Position numbers and translations under genes: made by a program. A stretch of DNA of 64,000 bases from Pseudonocardia benzenivorans CB1190 (lineage in GTDB: Bacteria > Actinomycetota > Actinomycetes > Mycobacteriales > Pseudonocardiaceae): assembly GCF_000196675.2 (NCBI RefSeq), contig NC_015312.1, positions 2,418,001 through 2,482,000 of the forward strand, in the 5' to 3' direction. Below are positions 15,073 to 23,592 of the stretch, piece by piece (within the stretch, counting starts at the first letter, position 1; each line of letters starts with the position of its first letter). Under the pieces are notes generated by a model. It ran no database searches. It was not told the DNA's origin and saw nothing but the letters and a program-made list of their open reading frames with translations.

Positions 15073-18000
15073 GTGGCAGTCGAGGAGCCCGTCGCACCGG
15101 TCCCACGCCGGGCGATCATCCGTCGCAAGATCACCCCGCCCGTGCTGGCCGGGAATCTCGTCGACCGCCCCCGGCTGTCCCGCAGGATCGCGGGTCTGGT
15201 CGCCCGCGGTGGCACGCTCACCGTCTACGCCGCGGCCGGATCGGGAAAGACGACCGCGGTGGCGGCCGCGCTGCAGACCCAGGACCGGCCGACCGCGTGG
15301 TTGTCGCTCGACGGCAGCGAGGCCGCCGCGGGCCGTCTGCTGCTCTATCTCGAGGCCGCCGTCGAGACGCACGCGTCCGACGCCCGAGGGGTGGCCACCG
15401 ACGCGCTCGCGGCCCGCATCCCGGTGGGCGAGGCGGCCGGACTGCTCGCCGAGAGCCTGCACGGGTCCCGGCTCGTGCTCGTGTGCGACAACGCCGAGCG
15501 GGTGGCGGGCAGCGACGAGGCGCTCGCCGTGCTCTCCGCGCTCGCCCGGTACGCGCCGGCGGACGTGACCATCGTGCTGATCTCGCGAACCCTTCTCCCG
15601 CTGGATCTCGGCTCCACCAGCGAGCTGGCGCGAGTGTCGTCGCTGACCGGTGCCGCCCTCGCCTTCGACCTCGACGAGGTGATCGCGGCGCTGGAGGCGA
15701 CCGGACGCGAACCGGACTCCGCCGCGGACACCCTCCGGCTCACCGGCGGGTGGGTCGCGGGCGTGCTGTTCAGCGAGGGCACGGCTGCCGGCGCCGCGCC
15801 CGACCACATGCGCAACTACCTCACGGCACACGTCCTCGCCGAGCTCCCCGAGCTCGAGCGGCGGTTCCTCGTCCGGACCAGCCTGCTCGACGAGGTGACC
15901 GTCGATGCCGCGCACGCGCTCGGGCTCACCGACGCCGCGCAGGCACTCGCGCGGTTGCGCGACCGGCACCTGCCCGTCACCTGGACCGCCGACCGCGCGA
16001 TGATCGTGAGCCCGCAGCTGCGCGACCACCTCCGCGAGATGCTCTCGCACGAGGACGCCGCCGAGCTCCACGAGCTTCGGCTGCGCCACGCCCGGCTCCT
16101 CCTGCACCGCGGTGAGCGGGAGGAAGGTGTGCACGCCCTGCTCCAGATCGGCGCCGTCGACGACGCCTGGGCCGAGGCCGCGGAGCTGCTCCCGGGCCTG
16201 GTCGAGCGGATGGACTTCCGGCCGGCAGCACGCTGGCTGGACCTGCTCGGCGCATCCAGCCGCTCGCCGACCCCGGCGATCGGCGCGATCGTCCTGCGCG
16301 TGGCGTTCGCGCTCGAACAACCCGGCCGGGCCGTCGAGCTGCTCGACCGCCACGGCTGGGGATGGGTGAGCGCGGCGGCCGCGAGCGACCAGCCGGCCAA
16401 GGACGAGGCGCTGGTCCTGCTGACGTGGTGTCTCTGGCACGCGGGTCGGCTCGACGACGCGGTCCGCGTCGGCCGGTGCCTGCCGCCGGGCAGGGCCCGT
16501 GACGTCGCCGACACGGTGCTCTCCCTGAGCCTCGACCGGCCGCCGCCGCCCTTTCCGGCGTTCGCCACCACGCCGTCGGGCCCGCTGGACAGCCTGCTGA
16601 TGCGGCTCGCGTACATCCGGGGCCGGCTCGACGGTCTCGACTCGCCGGGGGTCCACGGGCCGTGGCGGAGCGTGCTCGGCGCGCCCTGGGTGATCGCCGG
16701 GCTGCGCGCGACGGGGCGGATCCAACAGGCCATGACGCTCTACGAGGCACACCGTCAGCAGCCGCAGCCGCAGCCGCTGTGGCTGCACGCGCTCGACGCC
16801 GCGGAGCTGATGCTCGACCTGGGACGCGGTGCCGACGCGTGGGACGCGCTGCAGCGCGGCCGGGAACAGGCCGCCGCCACGGGCTCCGAGATCTACGCGA
16901 CCCTGGTCCTGCTGATGGAGGCCAAGCTGTGCCTGCGTCTGCACGGGGACCACGAGGCGGCCGTCCGGGCCCTCGACGAGGCCGAGGCCCGGGGCGCCGA
17001 GCGGCACGGGTTCACCCGGGAGCTCGCCCGGCTGTGGCGCGGACTCGCGCTCCTGCTCCAGGAGCGGTACGCGGCGGCAGCCGATCTCCTCACCCGGGCC
17101 CTGGAGAGCATGCAGCGCAGCGACCGGTTGCTCGACGTCCCGACCGCCGCCTGCTACCTCGCCGAGGCGCGCTGGCACCTGGGCCAGGAGGACGCGTCGG
17201 ACGCGGCCGCAGAGCTGGCGATCGCCGTGGCCGAGGAGCGCGGGTCGATGCACCTGCTGCTCACGGCACTGGCCGACGTGCCCGCCGTCGCCGTCCGAGG
17301 CGCCGACACCCAGCCGAGCCGCACGTCGCGCTGGCACGACCTCACCGCACGGCTCACCGGAGGACGGCAGCTCACCGTCACCGGACGCGCACCCCGGCTG
17401 GTACTCGACGAGTTCGGTGCTCCGGAGCTGCGGCTCGACGGGGTGGCCGTCGTCCCGCGCCTGCGCAAGAGCGTCGAGCTGCTGGCCTACCTGCTGGCCG
17501 GCGACGACCGGGTCGCCGGCCGGAAGGAGCTCCTCGACGCGTTGTTCGAGTCCCGCAACGAAGCGGCCGGTCGCAGCTACCTCCGCCAGGCGCTCTACCG
17601 GCTGCGCGAGGTCCTCCCCGACGAGGTCGTGCCGGTTCTCGACGGCGACCGCTTCCGGCTCGCCGGACCCGAGCTCGTGACCAGCGCCGCCGCGGAGACG
17701 GTCGCGAGCCTCGCCCAGGCCGACCACCAGGACGGCGAGACCCGCCTCGCGACCCTGGCGCAGGCGATCGAGCGCGCCGAGCGCGGCCCGTACCTCGACG
17801 GCTTCCCCGGGGCGTGGGCCGAGACACGACGCGCCGAGATCGGCGCGCGCATCCGGGCCGCGCGGCTCGACCTGGCGCGGGTGGCGTTCCGGCTGGGCCG
17901 CTACCGCGACGCGGTGGCCAACACCGACGCCGTGCTGCGCGTCGATCCCTACAGCGAGCAGGCGTGGATGCTGCGGATCTCGGTGGCGCAGGCCGGCGGC

Positions 18001-18111
18001 CAGGACGACCAGGTGCTGTCGCTCTACCGCCGCTACGTCGTGGCGATGCGCGAGCTGTCGGTGCCGCCGTCGGCGGAGATCCGCCGGCTGGTCACCCGGC
18101 TGCGGGCCTGA
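15073..18111 (+). CDS. MalT-like ATPase fused to C-terminal SARP/BTAD regulator
   Basis: A 1012-residue cytoplasmic regulator. Residues ~15-60 carry the MalT-type lead (RRKITPP) and Walker A AAAGSGKTT, followed by an NB-ARC/STAND-like ATPase and a long TPR-like helical middle. The last ~240 residues form a winged-helix effector domain (LRKSVELLAYLLAG...YLRQALYRLREVLPDE) and a BTAD helical domain (RYRDAVANTDAVLRVDPYSEQAW). Ordinary SARPs carry the DNA-binding domain at the N-terminus, so the order is inverted. Probably the activator of the aromatic cluster, sensing a pathway metabolite. Next gene is the flavin reductase. Confidence 0.83.
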   Translation: MAVEEPVAPVPRRAIIRRKITPPVLAGNLVDRPRLSRRIAGLVARGGTLTVYAAAGSGKTTAVAAALQTQDRPTAWLSLDGSEAAAGRLLLYLEAAVETHASDARGVATDALAARIPVGEAAGLLAESLHGSRLVLVCDNAERVAGSDEALAVLSALARYAPADVTIVLISRTLLPLDLGSTSELARVSSLTGAALAFDLDEVIAALEATGREPDSAADTLRLTGGWVAGVLFSEGTAAGAAPDHMRNYLTAHVLAELPELERRFLVRTSLLDEVTVDAAHALGLTDAAQALARLRDRHLPVTWTADRAMIVSPQLRDHLREMLSHEDAAELHELRLRHARLLLHRGEREEGVHALLQIGAVDDAWAEAAELLPGLVERMDFRPAARWLDLLGASSRSPTPAIGAIVLRVAFALEQPGRAVELLDRHGWGWVSAAAASDQPAKDEALVLLTWCLWHAGRLDDAVRVGRCLPPGRARDVADTVLSLSLDRPPPPFPAFATTPSGPLDSLLMRLAYIRGRLDGLDSPGVHGPWRSVLGAPWVIAGLRATGRIQQAMTLYEAHRQQPQPQPLWLHALDAAELMLDLGRGADAWDALQRGREQAAATGSEIYATLVLLMEAKLCLRLHGDHEAAVRALDEAEARGAERHGFTRELARLWRGLALLLQERYAAAADLLTRALESMQRSDRLLDVPTAACYLAEARWHLGQEDASDAAAELAIAVAEERGSMHLLLTALADVPAVAVRGADTQPSRTSRWHDLTARLTGGRQLTVTGRAPRLVLDEFGAPELRLDGVAVVPRLRKSVELLAYLLAGDDRVAGRKELLDALFESRNEAAGRSYLRQALYRLREVLPDEVVPVLDGDRFRLAGPELVTSAAAETVASLAQADHQDGETRLATLAQAIERAERGPYLDGFPGAWAETRRAEIGARIRAARLDLARVAFRLGRYRDAVANTDAVLRVDPYSEQAWMLRISVAQAGGQDDQVLSLYRRYVVAMRELSVPPSAEIRRLVTRLRA

Positions 18112-18155
18112 CGTCGCGAGCCGGATTTCCCGAGCACTAACGACGCGGATGGCAC

Positions 18156-18170
18156 CGTCGTGGGACGACG
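18156..18170. promoter_or_regulatory. Candidate operator CGTCGT-GGG-ACGACG
   Basis: A perfect 6-3-6 palindrome in the 82-base gap before the flavin reductase gene, 23 bases ahead of the ATG. It could bind one of the two flanking regulators or act in the 5' leader. Confidence 0.35.
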
Positions 18171-18193
18171 TTCGAGCTCCCACGGAGGTAGCG

Positions 18194-18745
18194 ATGACCC
18201 TTCCTGCAACCACGGTGGACCCGCGGCCGTCGGCGCCCCACTTCCGGCAGGCGATCTCCCACTTCAGCACCGGGGTCGCGGTCGTCACCACCCGGACGTC
18301 GACGGGGCCCGCCGGGATGACGGCCAGTGCCGTCGCGTCGTTGTCCCTGGATCCGGTGCAGCTCCTCGTGTGCATCGGGACCACCCTCCCGACCCGGAGC
18401 GCGATCGAGGAGTCGGGCCGCTTCGCGGTGAACGTCCTCGGTGAGGGCCAGGAGCATCTCGCGCGGCGCTTCGCGACACGTCGCGACGACAAGTTCGCCG
18501 GCGTCGCACTGCGCACCGACGACGACGTCCCGGTCCTCGCCGACGCGATCGCGCACTTCGTGTGCTCGGTGGGGTCGGCACTGCCCGGGGGTGACCACAC
18601 GATCGTCATCGGTGACGTGCTGACCTGTGAGTTCCGGGCGGGGACGAGCCCGCTGGTCTACTTCGCGAGCACGTTCGGCGGTCTGTGCGACCCGCAGGGC
18701 CACGCGCGCGAGGCCTTCCACTGGCAGCTCGCGTCGGCGATGTAG
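18194..18745 (+). CDS. Flavin reductase, HpaC/two-component monooxygenase type
   Basis: 183 residues from ATG 18194, with GGAGG five bases before. Flavin_Reduct-domain features are the N-terminal FRQAISHFSTGVAVVTTR, GMTASAVASLSLDPVQLLVCIG, RSAIEESGRFAVNVL and the C-terminal PLVYFASTFGGL. The enzyme uses NAD(P)H to reduce free FMN/FAD and hands it by diffusion to the oxygenase component, here most likely the HpaB-type protein at 20069-21598. Flanked by two large regulators. Confidence 0.88.
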   Translation: MTLPATTVDPRPSAPHFRQAISHFSTGVAVVTTRTSTGPAGMTASAVASLSLDPVQLLVCIGTTLPTRSAIEESGRFAVNVLGEGQEHLARRFATRRDDKFAGVALRTDDDVPVLADAIAHFVCSVGSALPGGDHTIVIGDVLTCEFRAGTSPLVYFASTFGGLCDPQGHAREAFHWQLASAM

Positions 18746-18767
18746 GCGCGGCCGGGAGACCCCTGAC

Positions 18768-20108
18768 GTGAGCGGCAGCCACCGGACGGCCGTCGTCCGC
18801 ACCCGCCTGCGCCCGCCGGTCGCGCCACGCCATGCGCTGCACCGCGCCGGGCTGCTGGCCGTCCTCGACGCGGGCGAACAGGTCACGCTCGTGGCGGCGC
18901 CACGCGGGTCGGGCAAGACGGTGCTGCTCGCGCAGTGGGCGGCAGGCCGGGACCGCACCGCGTGGATCACCTTCAGCCGCCACGACGACTCCGCGCCCGC
19001 GGTGTGGCGCGCGCTGCTCGAGGCCCTGCGACCGTTCTGCGGCCTCGACGGGTCGGACCCGTTGCCGGCGGGGACCAGGTCGGTCGTCTTCGGTGAGGTC
19101 CTGCCCGACGTCGTGAACGCGCTGCACGCCGCGCGCGGCCTGACCCTCGTCCTGGACGGGCTCGACGTCGTCGACGACCCGCTGACCAGGCAGTCGCTGT
19201 ACGAGTTCGTGGAGCGGCTCCCACCGCACGTCCGCGTCGTCCTCGCCACCGCGCGCCCGCCGGGCGGGCCCGTCGCGATGGTGCGCGCGGCGGGTCGGCT
19301 CACCGAGATCACCGAGGACGACCTCCGCCTCGACCCGCCCGACACCGCGGAGCTGCTGTCGGCCGTCGCGGGCTTCCCGATCGCGCCCTCGGTGGTGGAC
19401 GACGTGCGGACCCGGTTCGACGGCTGGGCCACCGGAGTCCGGCTCGCCGGCGTCGCGCTGCGCGGCGTCGGCGGGTGCGGACCGCTGCCGGCGTCCCTGA
19501 CGGAGGTGGAGGAGTACTTCTCCGCCGAGCTCCTGGAGCGTGTCACGTCCGCGCAGCGCCGGCTGCTGCTCCACTGCGGCGTGCTGGACGAGGTGACCCC
19601 GGACGGTGCCGAGGCACTGACCGGTTCACCCGGAGCCGGCGAGGAGCTCCGCGCGCTGGCGGCCTCGACCCTGTTCCTCCGGCGCACACCGCGCGGCTTC
19701 CGGATCCATCCCGCCCTCCGGCCCGTGCTGCACGACGTGCTCGTCCGCGAGGAGCCCGGCATGCTCCCGGTGCTCGCCGAGCGCGCGCACCGGGCGGCCG
19801 TCCGGGACGATGCCGGACCGGTACTGGTAGCCGGCGAACCGCTGTCGCCGCGGGAGCTGGCCGTGCTGCGCGCCCTCGCCGGTCCGCTCACCCTGCGCGA
19901 GATCGCCGCCGAGATGCACCTGTCCCACAACACGGTCAAGACACACGTGCGGTCGGTGTTCCGCAAGCTCCGCGTGCACGAACGTCGTGCGGCGGTCGTC
20001 GCCGGGCGGGAGCGGGGCGAGCCGGCCCGTCGTGGGCTCCCGGGCGGGCGGGAGCCCACGGCCGGGGGTCAGCTCGCGACGGCGCGAGCGTCCTGGCGTC
20101 GCGCGTAG
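18768..20108 (+). CDS. LuxR-family regulator with truncated MalT-like ATPase
   Basis: 446 residues from GTG 18768 (GGGAG upstream). It has a Walker A (APRGSGKTVLLAQW), a Walker B-like LTLVLDGLDVVDD, then a short linker and a C-terminal LuxR helix-turn-helix (LSPRELAVLRALAGPLTLREIAAEMHLSHNTVKTHVRSVFRKL). Typical LAL regulators are 850-950 residues with a long TPR region, so this one is about half size. It sits between flavin reductase and monooxygenase genes and probably controls them. Its end overlaps the convergent monooxygenase gene by 40 bases. Confidence 0.85.
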   Translation: MSGSHRTAVVRTRLRPPVAPRHALHRAGLLAVLDAGEQVTLVAAPRGSGKTVLLAQWAAGRDRTAWITFSRHDDSAPAVWRALLEALRPFCGLDGSDPLPAGTRSVVFGEVLPDVVNALHAARGLTLVLDGLDVVDDPLTRQSLYEFVERLPPHVRVVLATARPPGGPVAMVRAAGRLTEITEDDLRLDPPDTAELLSAVAGFPIAPSVVDDVRTRFDGWATGVRLAGVALRGVGGCGPLPASLTEVEEYFSAELLERVTSAQRRLLLHCGVLDEVTPDGAEALTGSPGAGEELRALAASTLFLRRTPRGFRIHPALRPVLHDVLVREEPGMLPVLAERAHRAAVRDDAGPVLVAGEPLSPRELAVLRALAGPLTLREIAAEMHLSHNTVKTHVRSVFRKLRVHERRAAVVAGRERGEPARRGLPGGREPTAGGQLATARASWRRA

Positions 20109-21598
20109 GCGGCCTGCTCCGAGTACGCGGTGTCCCCGGTCGGCTCGGGCGGGGCGATCCCGCAGACCTTCCGGGCGAGGTCGGTCAGCGGTCCGGACGG
20201 CGCCATCTCCGCTCGATGCATCGTCAGCATGCGCACCGCCAGCAGCGGCGTGCCGTTGAAGTTCTCGAAGACGCCGATCCGGTCGCCCCAGTCGGAGAGG
20301 AACATGTCGCGGATGACCCGGCTGATCCGCAACCGGTCATGGGGGCGTCCCACCGGTCCGGTCTGCAGGGGCTCGAGCCACTTGCGCAGCTCCGGCCGTT
20401 CCCACTGCTTCTCCGTCGGGAAGATCAACGCGGAGCGGCCCGCGAGGTCGACGACCTCGTTCACCATCCGCGGCACGTGCTCGAGGTAGTGCGCCCGTCC
20501 GAAGTCGAACAGCAGCACGTCGGGCTTGTACAGCCCGCCCGGCGTGGTGAACCCCTCCTCCTCGCAGGCGATCACGTGCGCCCGCATCGTCTGATGGAAC
20601 CCGACGAGCTGCGCGAGCCTCGTCTGCACCGGTGGCAGCTGGTAGGTCCCGATGTGCTCGGTGATCAGCATCGCCAGTCCGACCATCAGCTCGGCGCGGA
20701 CGGCCTGCCGGATCAGTGCCTGGTAGTGCAGCCAGTCGAAGACCCGCTGCGGGTACAGCGCGGCGTGCGAGGGGTTGCCGACGTGGAACACGCGCTCCCA
20801 CGGGATGAACACGTCGTCGAACAGCATCACGGCGTCGAGCTCGTCGCCGCGGGACGCGAGCGGATGCTCGTCGGTCCGGCCCTCCTTCACCGTGCTCTCG
20901 CGGCACACCAGGGTCACACCGCGTTCGTTGACCGGCACGGCCGCGTACACGATCTGCTCGCTCACGATCCCGGGGCGGAAGAACACCCCGATGTGGATGT
21001 AGTCGGCGAACGGCGTGCCGGTGCCGATCGCCTTCACACCCCGCACGACGATCCCGTCGTCGCGGGTCTCGACGACCCGCAGCGCCGGGGACTCGGCCTG
21101 CGCGGACTCGCGCGAGCGGTCGGTCTGCGGGTCGACGAACGCCGGGGCCGCGTTCAGGTCGCCGTCGCGGATGTGCTGCCAGAACGCGGTGATCCCGGCC
21201 GTCAGGTCCCGCCCGCCCGTGCCGACGGACTGCTCGCTCCACGGCGACGGGTCGTCCATGTAGGTCAGGAACACGTAGTTGTTGACATCAGGGGTCCGTG
21301 GCGCCGCGCCGGCGTCGAGCTCGCGGATCACCGTCTCGAGGTAGCGGCGCTTGCGGCGCAGCTCCTCCTTGTCGCGGTGCCGGAACCACATCATCGAGCG
21401 GCGTTCGCCGTCGTCGTCGACGAAGGTCATGACGTCGCGCAGGTCGGCGCGATGATGCAGGTCGTAGAACTCGGCGATGCGCCGGGCGTAGTCCCGGGTC
21501 TTCGGGTGCGTCGCGACGTTGTCGACCAGCTCGTCGCCGACCCAGACGACGCGGCCGTCGTCGAGCGCCTCGAGATACTGCTTGCCTGTCCGCAGCAC
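20069..21598 (-). CDS. HpaB-family FADH2-dependent monooxygenase (phenol/resorcinol hydroxylase type)
   Basis: 509 residues, the family length, from GTG 21598 with AAGGGA six bases upstream. Family segments include KTRDYARRIAEFYDLHH, FLTYMDDPSPW, the flavin region around IVVRGVKAIGTGTPFADYIHI, and VFIPWERVFHVGN. The reaction is ortho-hydroxylation of a phenol with reduced FAD and O2; with hydroxyquinol dioxygenase and maleylacetate reductase nearby, resorcinol to hydroxyquinol is the best guess. 4-hydroxyphenylacetate or chlorophenol hydroxylase cannot be excluded. Divergent from the dioxygenase. Confidence 0.88.
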   Translation of the reverse strand: MLRTGKQYLEALDDGRVVWVGDELVDNVATHPKTRDYARRIAEFYDLHHRADLRDVMTFVDDDGERRSMMWFRHRDKEELRRKRRYLETVIRELDAGAAPRTPDVNNYVFLTYMDDPSPWSEQSVGTGGRDLTAGITAFWQHIRDGDLNAAPAFVDPQTDRSRESAQAESPALRVVETRDDGIVVRGVKAIGTGTPFADYIHIGVFFRPGIVSEQIVYAAVPVNERGVTLVCRESTVKEGRTDEHPLASRGDELDAVMLFDDVFIPWERVFHVGNPSHAALYPQRVFDWLHYQALIRQAVRAELMVGLAMLITEHIGTYQLPPVQTRLAQLVGFHQTMRAHVIACEEEGFTTPGGLYKPDVLLFDFGRAHYLEHVPRMVNEVVDLAGRSALIFPTEKQWERPELRKWLEPLQTGPVGRPHDRLRISRVIRDMFLSDWGDRIGVFENFNGTPLLAVRMLTMHRAEMAPSGPLTDLARKVCGIAPPEPTGDTAYSEQAAYARRQDARAVAS

Positions 21599-21665
21599 GA
21601 CCAATCCCTTCGCTTCCGCGGCGCCGCCCCGATGGGGCACCGACCTGCGGAGGGTCCCGCCCGCC

Positions 21666-21696
21666 GGGGTGACCCCGGCGTGCTCACCCCGGGTGA
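21666..21696. promoter_or_regulatory. Compound inverted repeat in monooxygenase-dioxygenase promoter
   Basis: Three half-sites are visible: GGGGTGA (21666-21672), TCACCC (21684-21689) and GGGTGA (21691-21696). The first and second form a 7-11-7 inverted repeat; the second and third form a tight palindrome with one central base. A further GGGTCAC lies about 30 bases on. Placed in the 155-base divergent gap, this is a good candidate operator for one of the two cluster regulators. Confidence 0.55.
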
Positions 21697-21753
21697 CATC
21701 GCGGGTTCCGTCGATTTCCCTCCGGGTCACAGCCGGTCCCTACGCTCGTCGGC

Positions 21754-22578
21754 ATGCTCGACACGGACGAGAAGACGATCACCGAGGCAGTGCTGCGGGC
21801 CGGGACCCACGGGTCCGACCAGCGGTTCAGGACCGTGCTCGACGCAGTGGTCCGGCACCTGCACGAGTTGGTGCGCGAGGTCTCGTTGACCGAGTCCGAG
21901 TGGGCCGCGGCGATCGGCTTCCTCACCAGGACAGGACAGCTCTGCACGCCGGAGCGGCAGGAGTTCATCCTGCTCTCCGACGTCCTGGGCGTCACCATGC
22001 TGGTCGACGCCGTGGCCCATCGGCGCAGCCGGACCGCGACGGAGAACAGCGTCCTCGGTCCCTTCTACCGGTCGAACCGTCCCTCGTTCGACGACGGCGC
22101 CGACATCTCCGCCGGACTTCCCGGAACACCGCTGTCGGTGCACCTGACGGTCGTCGACACCGACGGCGTGCCCGTCCCGGGTGCTGCCGTCGACGTGTGG
22201 CACGCCGACGGGGACGGACACTACGACTCCGACATCCCGGGCATCGAGGGCGCCGCGATGCGCGGCCTGTTCCACACCTCGGCGGAGGGGCGGGCGTCGT
22301 TCTCGACGATCAGCCCGGCGCCGTACCCCATCCCGGACGACGGGCCGGTGGGCGCGCTGATGCGCGCCAGCGGGCGGTCGGTGATGCGGCCGGGACACCT
22401 CCACGTCCGGATCGGGGCTCCCGGATTCGCACCGCTGACGACCATGCTCTTCCGCGAGGACGACCCGTACCTCGACAGCGACCCCGTGTTCGGGGTGAAG
22501 GCCTCGCTCCTGACCCGTTACGAGTCGGACGGTGACGGCGAGACCCTGCGCCACACGTTCGTGCTCGACCGCGAGTGA
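21754..22578 (+). CDS. Intradiol dioxygenase, hydroxyquinol 1,2-dioxygenase type
   Basis: A 274-residue Fe(III) dioxygenase. The four metal ligands are recognisable: Tyr157 (GHYDSD), Tyr191 (YPIP), His215 and His217 (RPGHLH). The N-terminal helical dimerisation domain includes LTESEWAAAIGFLTRTG and the strand ENSVLGPFYR follows. The reaction cleaves hydroxyquinol (or a catechol) between the hydroxyls to maleylacetate (or muconate). The presence of maleylacetate reductase in the cluster favours hydroxyquinol. Divergent from the monooxygenase. A hairpin follows the stop. Confidence 0.92.
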   Translation: MLDTDEKTITEAVLRAGTHGSDQRFRTVLDAVVRHLHELVREVSLTESEWAAAIGFLTRTGQLCTPERQEFILLSDVLGVTMLVDAVAHRRSRTATENSVLGPFYRSNRPSFDDGADISAGLPGTPLSVHLTVVDTDGVPVPGAAVDVWHADGDGHYDSDIPGIEGAAMRGLFHTSAEGRASFSTISPAPYPIPDDGPVGALMRASGRSVMRPGHLHVRIGAPGFAPLTTMLFREDDPYLDSDPVFGVKASLLTRYESDGDGETLRHTFVLDRE

Positions 22579-22582
22579 CCGC

Positions 22583-22605
22583 CCGCTCTCACGAGGAGAG
22601 AGCGG
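22583..22605. terminator. Hairpin after the dioxygenase gene
   Basis: CCGCTCTC and GAGAGCGG form a perfect 8-bp stem around ACGAGGA, five bases after the stop codon. It separates the convergent dioxygenase and ABC ATPase genes. Confidence 0.6.
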
Positions 22606-22671
22606 ACATCTCCGTCCTGCGATGTCGCCGACGGCGTCACGGCCCTCTGGTGGCTCGTGGGGGAGGGACGA

Positions 22672-23430
22672 TCAGAACGTCCGCGCCGACCGGCGCCACG
22701 GGTCGTCGACCCGACGGACACCGCGGGCTCCCCACGCGTCGCGACGGTCCGGGTCACAGGCGCGCCCGGCGTCCAGGCCGGTCACCTGCCCGCACACCGA
22801 GGCGACGGGCACGGCCGGAGCCGACGGGTCCTCGGTGAGGAGCAGGGTCCGTCGACCCCGTTCCTCGGCGAGCACCGCCGTGAGCTCCGCTCGGGCGGCG
22901 GCGTCGAGGTAGCGGCCGGGTTCGTCGAGGACCACCAGTTCGGCGCGCGAGGCGAGAGCGGCGATCAGCTCGATCTTCTGTCGGTTCTCCGCCGAGTCCA
23001 GGTGTCCGGCGCGATCGGTGGCCGCGTCGAACCGCTCGATCAGTTCCGTGCGTCGCGTTCTGTCGCTGCCGCGCAGGAACGACATCGTGTCGAGGAGTTC
23101 GGCACCTGTCAGGTGGGACCAGCGGTAGACCTGCTGCGGCACATAGGCCACCCGCCGTTGCAGCTCGACGGCGTGCCGCCGGGGGTCCGTGGCGAGCACC
23201 CGCGCCGAGCCACGGTCCGGGCGGAGCCGCCCCGCGAGGATCTGCAGCGCGGTCGTCTTGCCCGACCCCGCGGGTCCGACGAGTCCGTGCGCCTCGCCGC
23301 GCCGGACCCGGATGGTGAGGTGGTCGAGCGCGGTGACGGGCCCGAACCGCTTGACCACGTCGCGGAGGTTGACGGCGAGGTCCAGACCGTCGTCGAGAAC
23401 GGGCATCGTCGGGCGGGGGGCACTGCTCAT
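22672..23430 (-). CDS. Orphan ABC ATPase with altered signature motif
   Basis: 252 residues from ATG 23430. Walker A is GPAGSGKTT (52-60), the Q-loop follows near 99-100, and Walker B is LVVLDEP (165-171). The signature normally reads like YSKGNRQKV in ABC-2-type drug exporters; here it is DSAENRQKI, with Glu148 in place of Gly. The switch region reads LLLTEDPS with no His. ATP hydrolysis may be impaired. No permease gene is adjacent. A GGGCCGAAGGTCC box lies 37 bases upstream on this strand, linking it to the redox island. Confidence 0.8.
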   Translation of the reverse strand: MSSAPRPTMPVLDDGLDLAVNLRDVVKRFGPVTALDHLTIRVRRGEAHGLVGPAGSGKTTALQILAGRLRPDRGSARVLATDPRRHAVELQRRVAYVPQQVYRWSHLTGAELLDTMSFLRGSDRTRRTELIERFDAATDRAGHLDSAENRQKIELIAALASRAELVVLDEPGRYLDAAARAELTAVLAEERGRRTLLLTEDPSAPAVPVASVCGQVTGLDAGRACDPDRRDAWGARGVRRVDDPWRRSARTF

Positions 23431-23467
23431 GACCACCGACGGTATGCGGCGGCCGTGCCGGACTCAT

Positions 23468-23480
23468 GGGCCGAAGGTCC
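23468..23480. promoter_or_regulatory. DosR-like box (GGGCCGAAGGTCC)
   Basis: Exact copy of the island consensus, 37 bases before the ABC ATPase start on the minus strand. A second, oppositely oriented box lies at 23534-23546. Confidence 0.65.
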
Positions 23481-23533
23481 ATCGAATGTAGGGAAGGAAG
23501 GCACGCCCACCTGCCCACGTCGACGAAGGCGGG

Positions 23534-23546
23534 TGACCTTCGGCCC
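23534..23546. promoter_or_regulatory. DosR-like box, reverse orientation
   Basis: TGACCTTCGGCCC, the reverse complement of the consensus with one end mismatch. It is 46 bases before the acyltransferase ATG. Confidence 0.65.
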
Positions 23547-23592
23547 TGGGCGGGCCCGCGGGCCGGTCGGACCCTCGTGGGAGGAGGAGCCG

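Noticed and set aside
14971..18609. Very long open frame (over 1200 codons) antisense to the MalT-SARP regulator
   Set aside because: It is a high-GC shadow: Arg/Gln/Gly-rich without any domain, while the plus strand encodes clear Walker A, TPR and BTAD features.
19475..21889. 804-codon plus-strand frame covering the monooxygenase
   Set aside because: Antisense to an HpaB protein with full-length conserved motifs.
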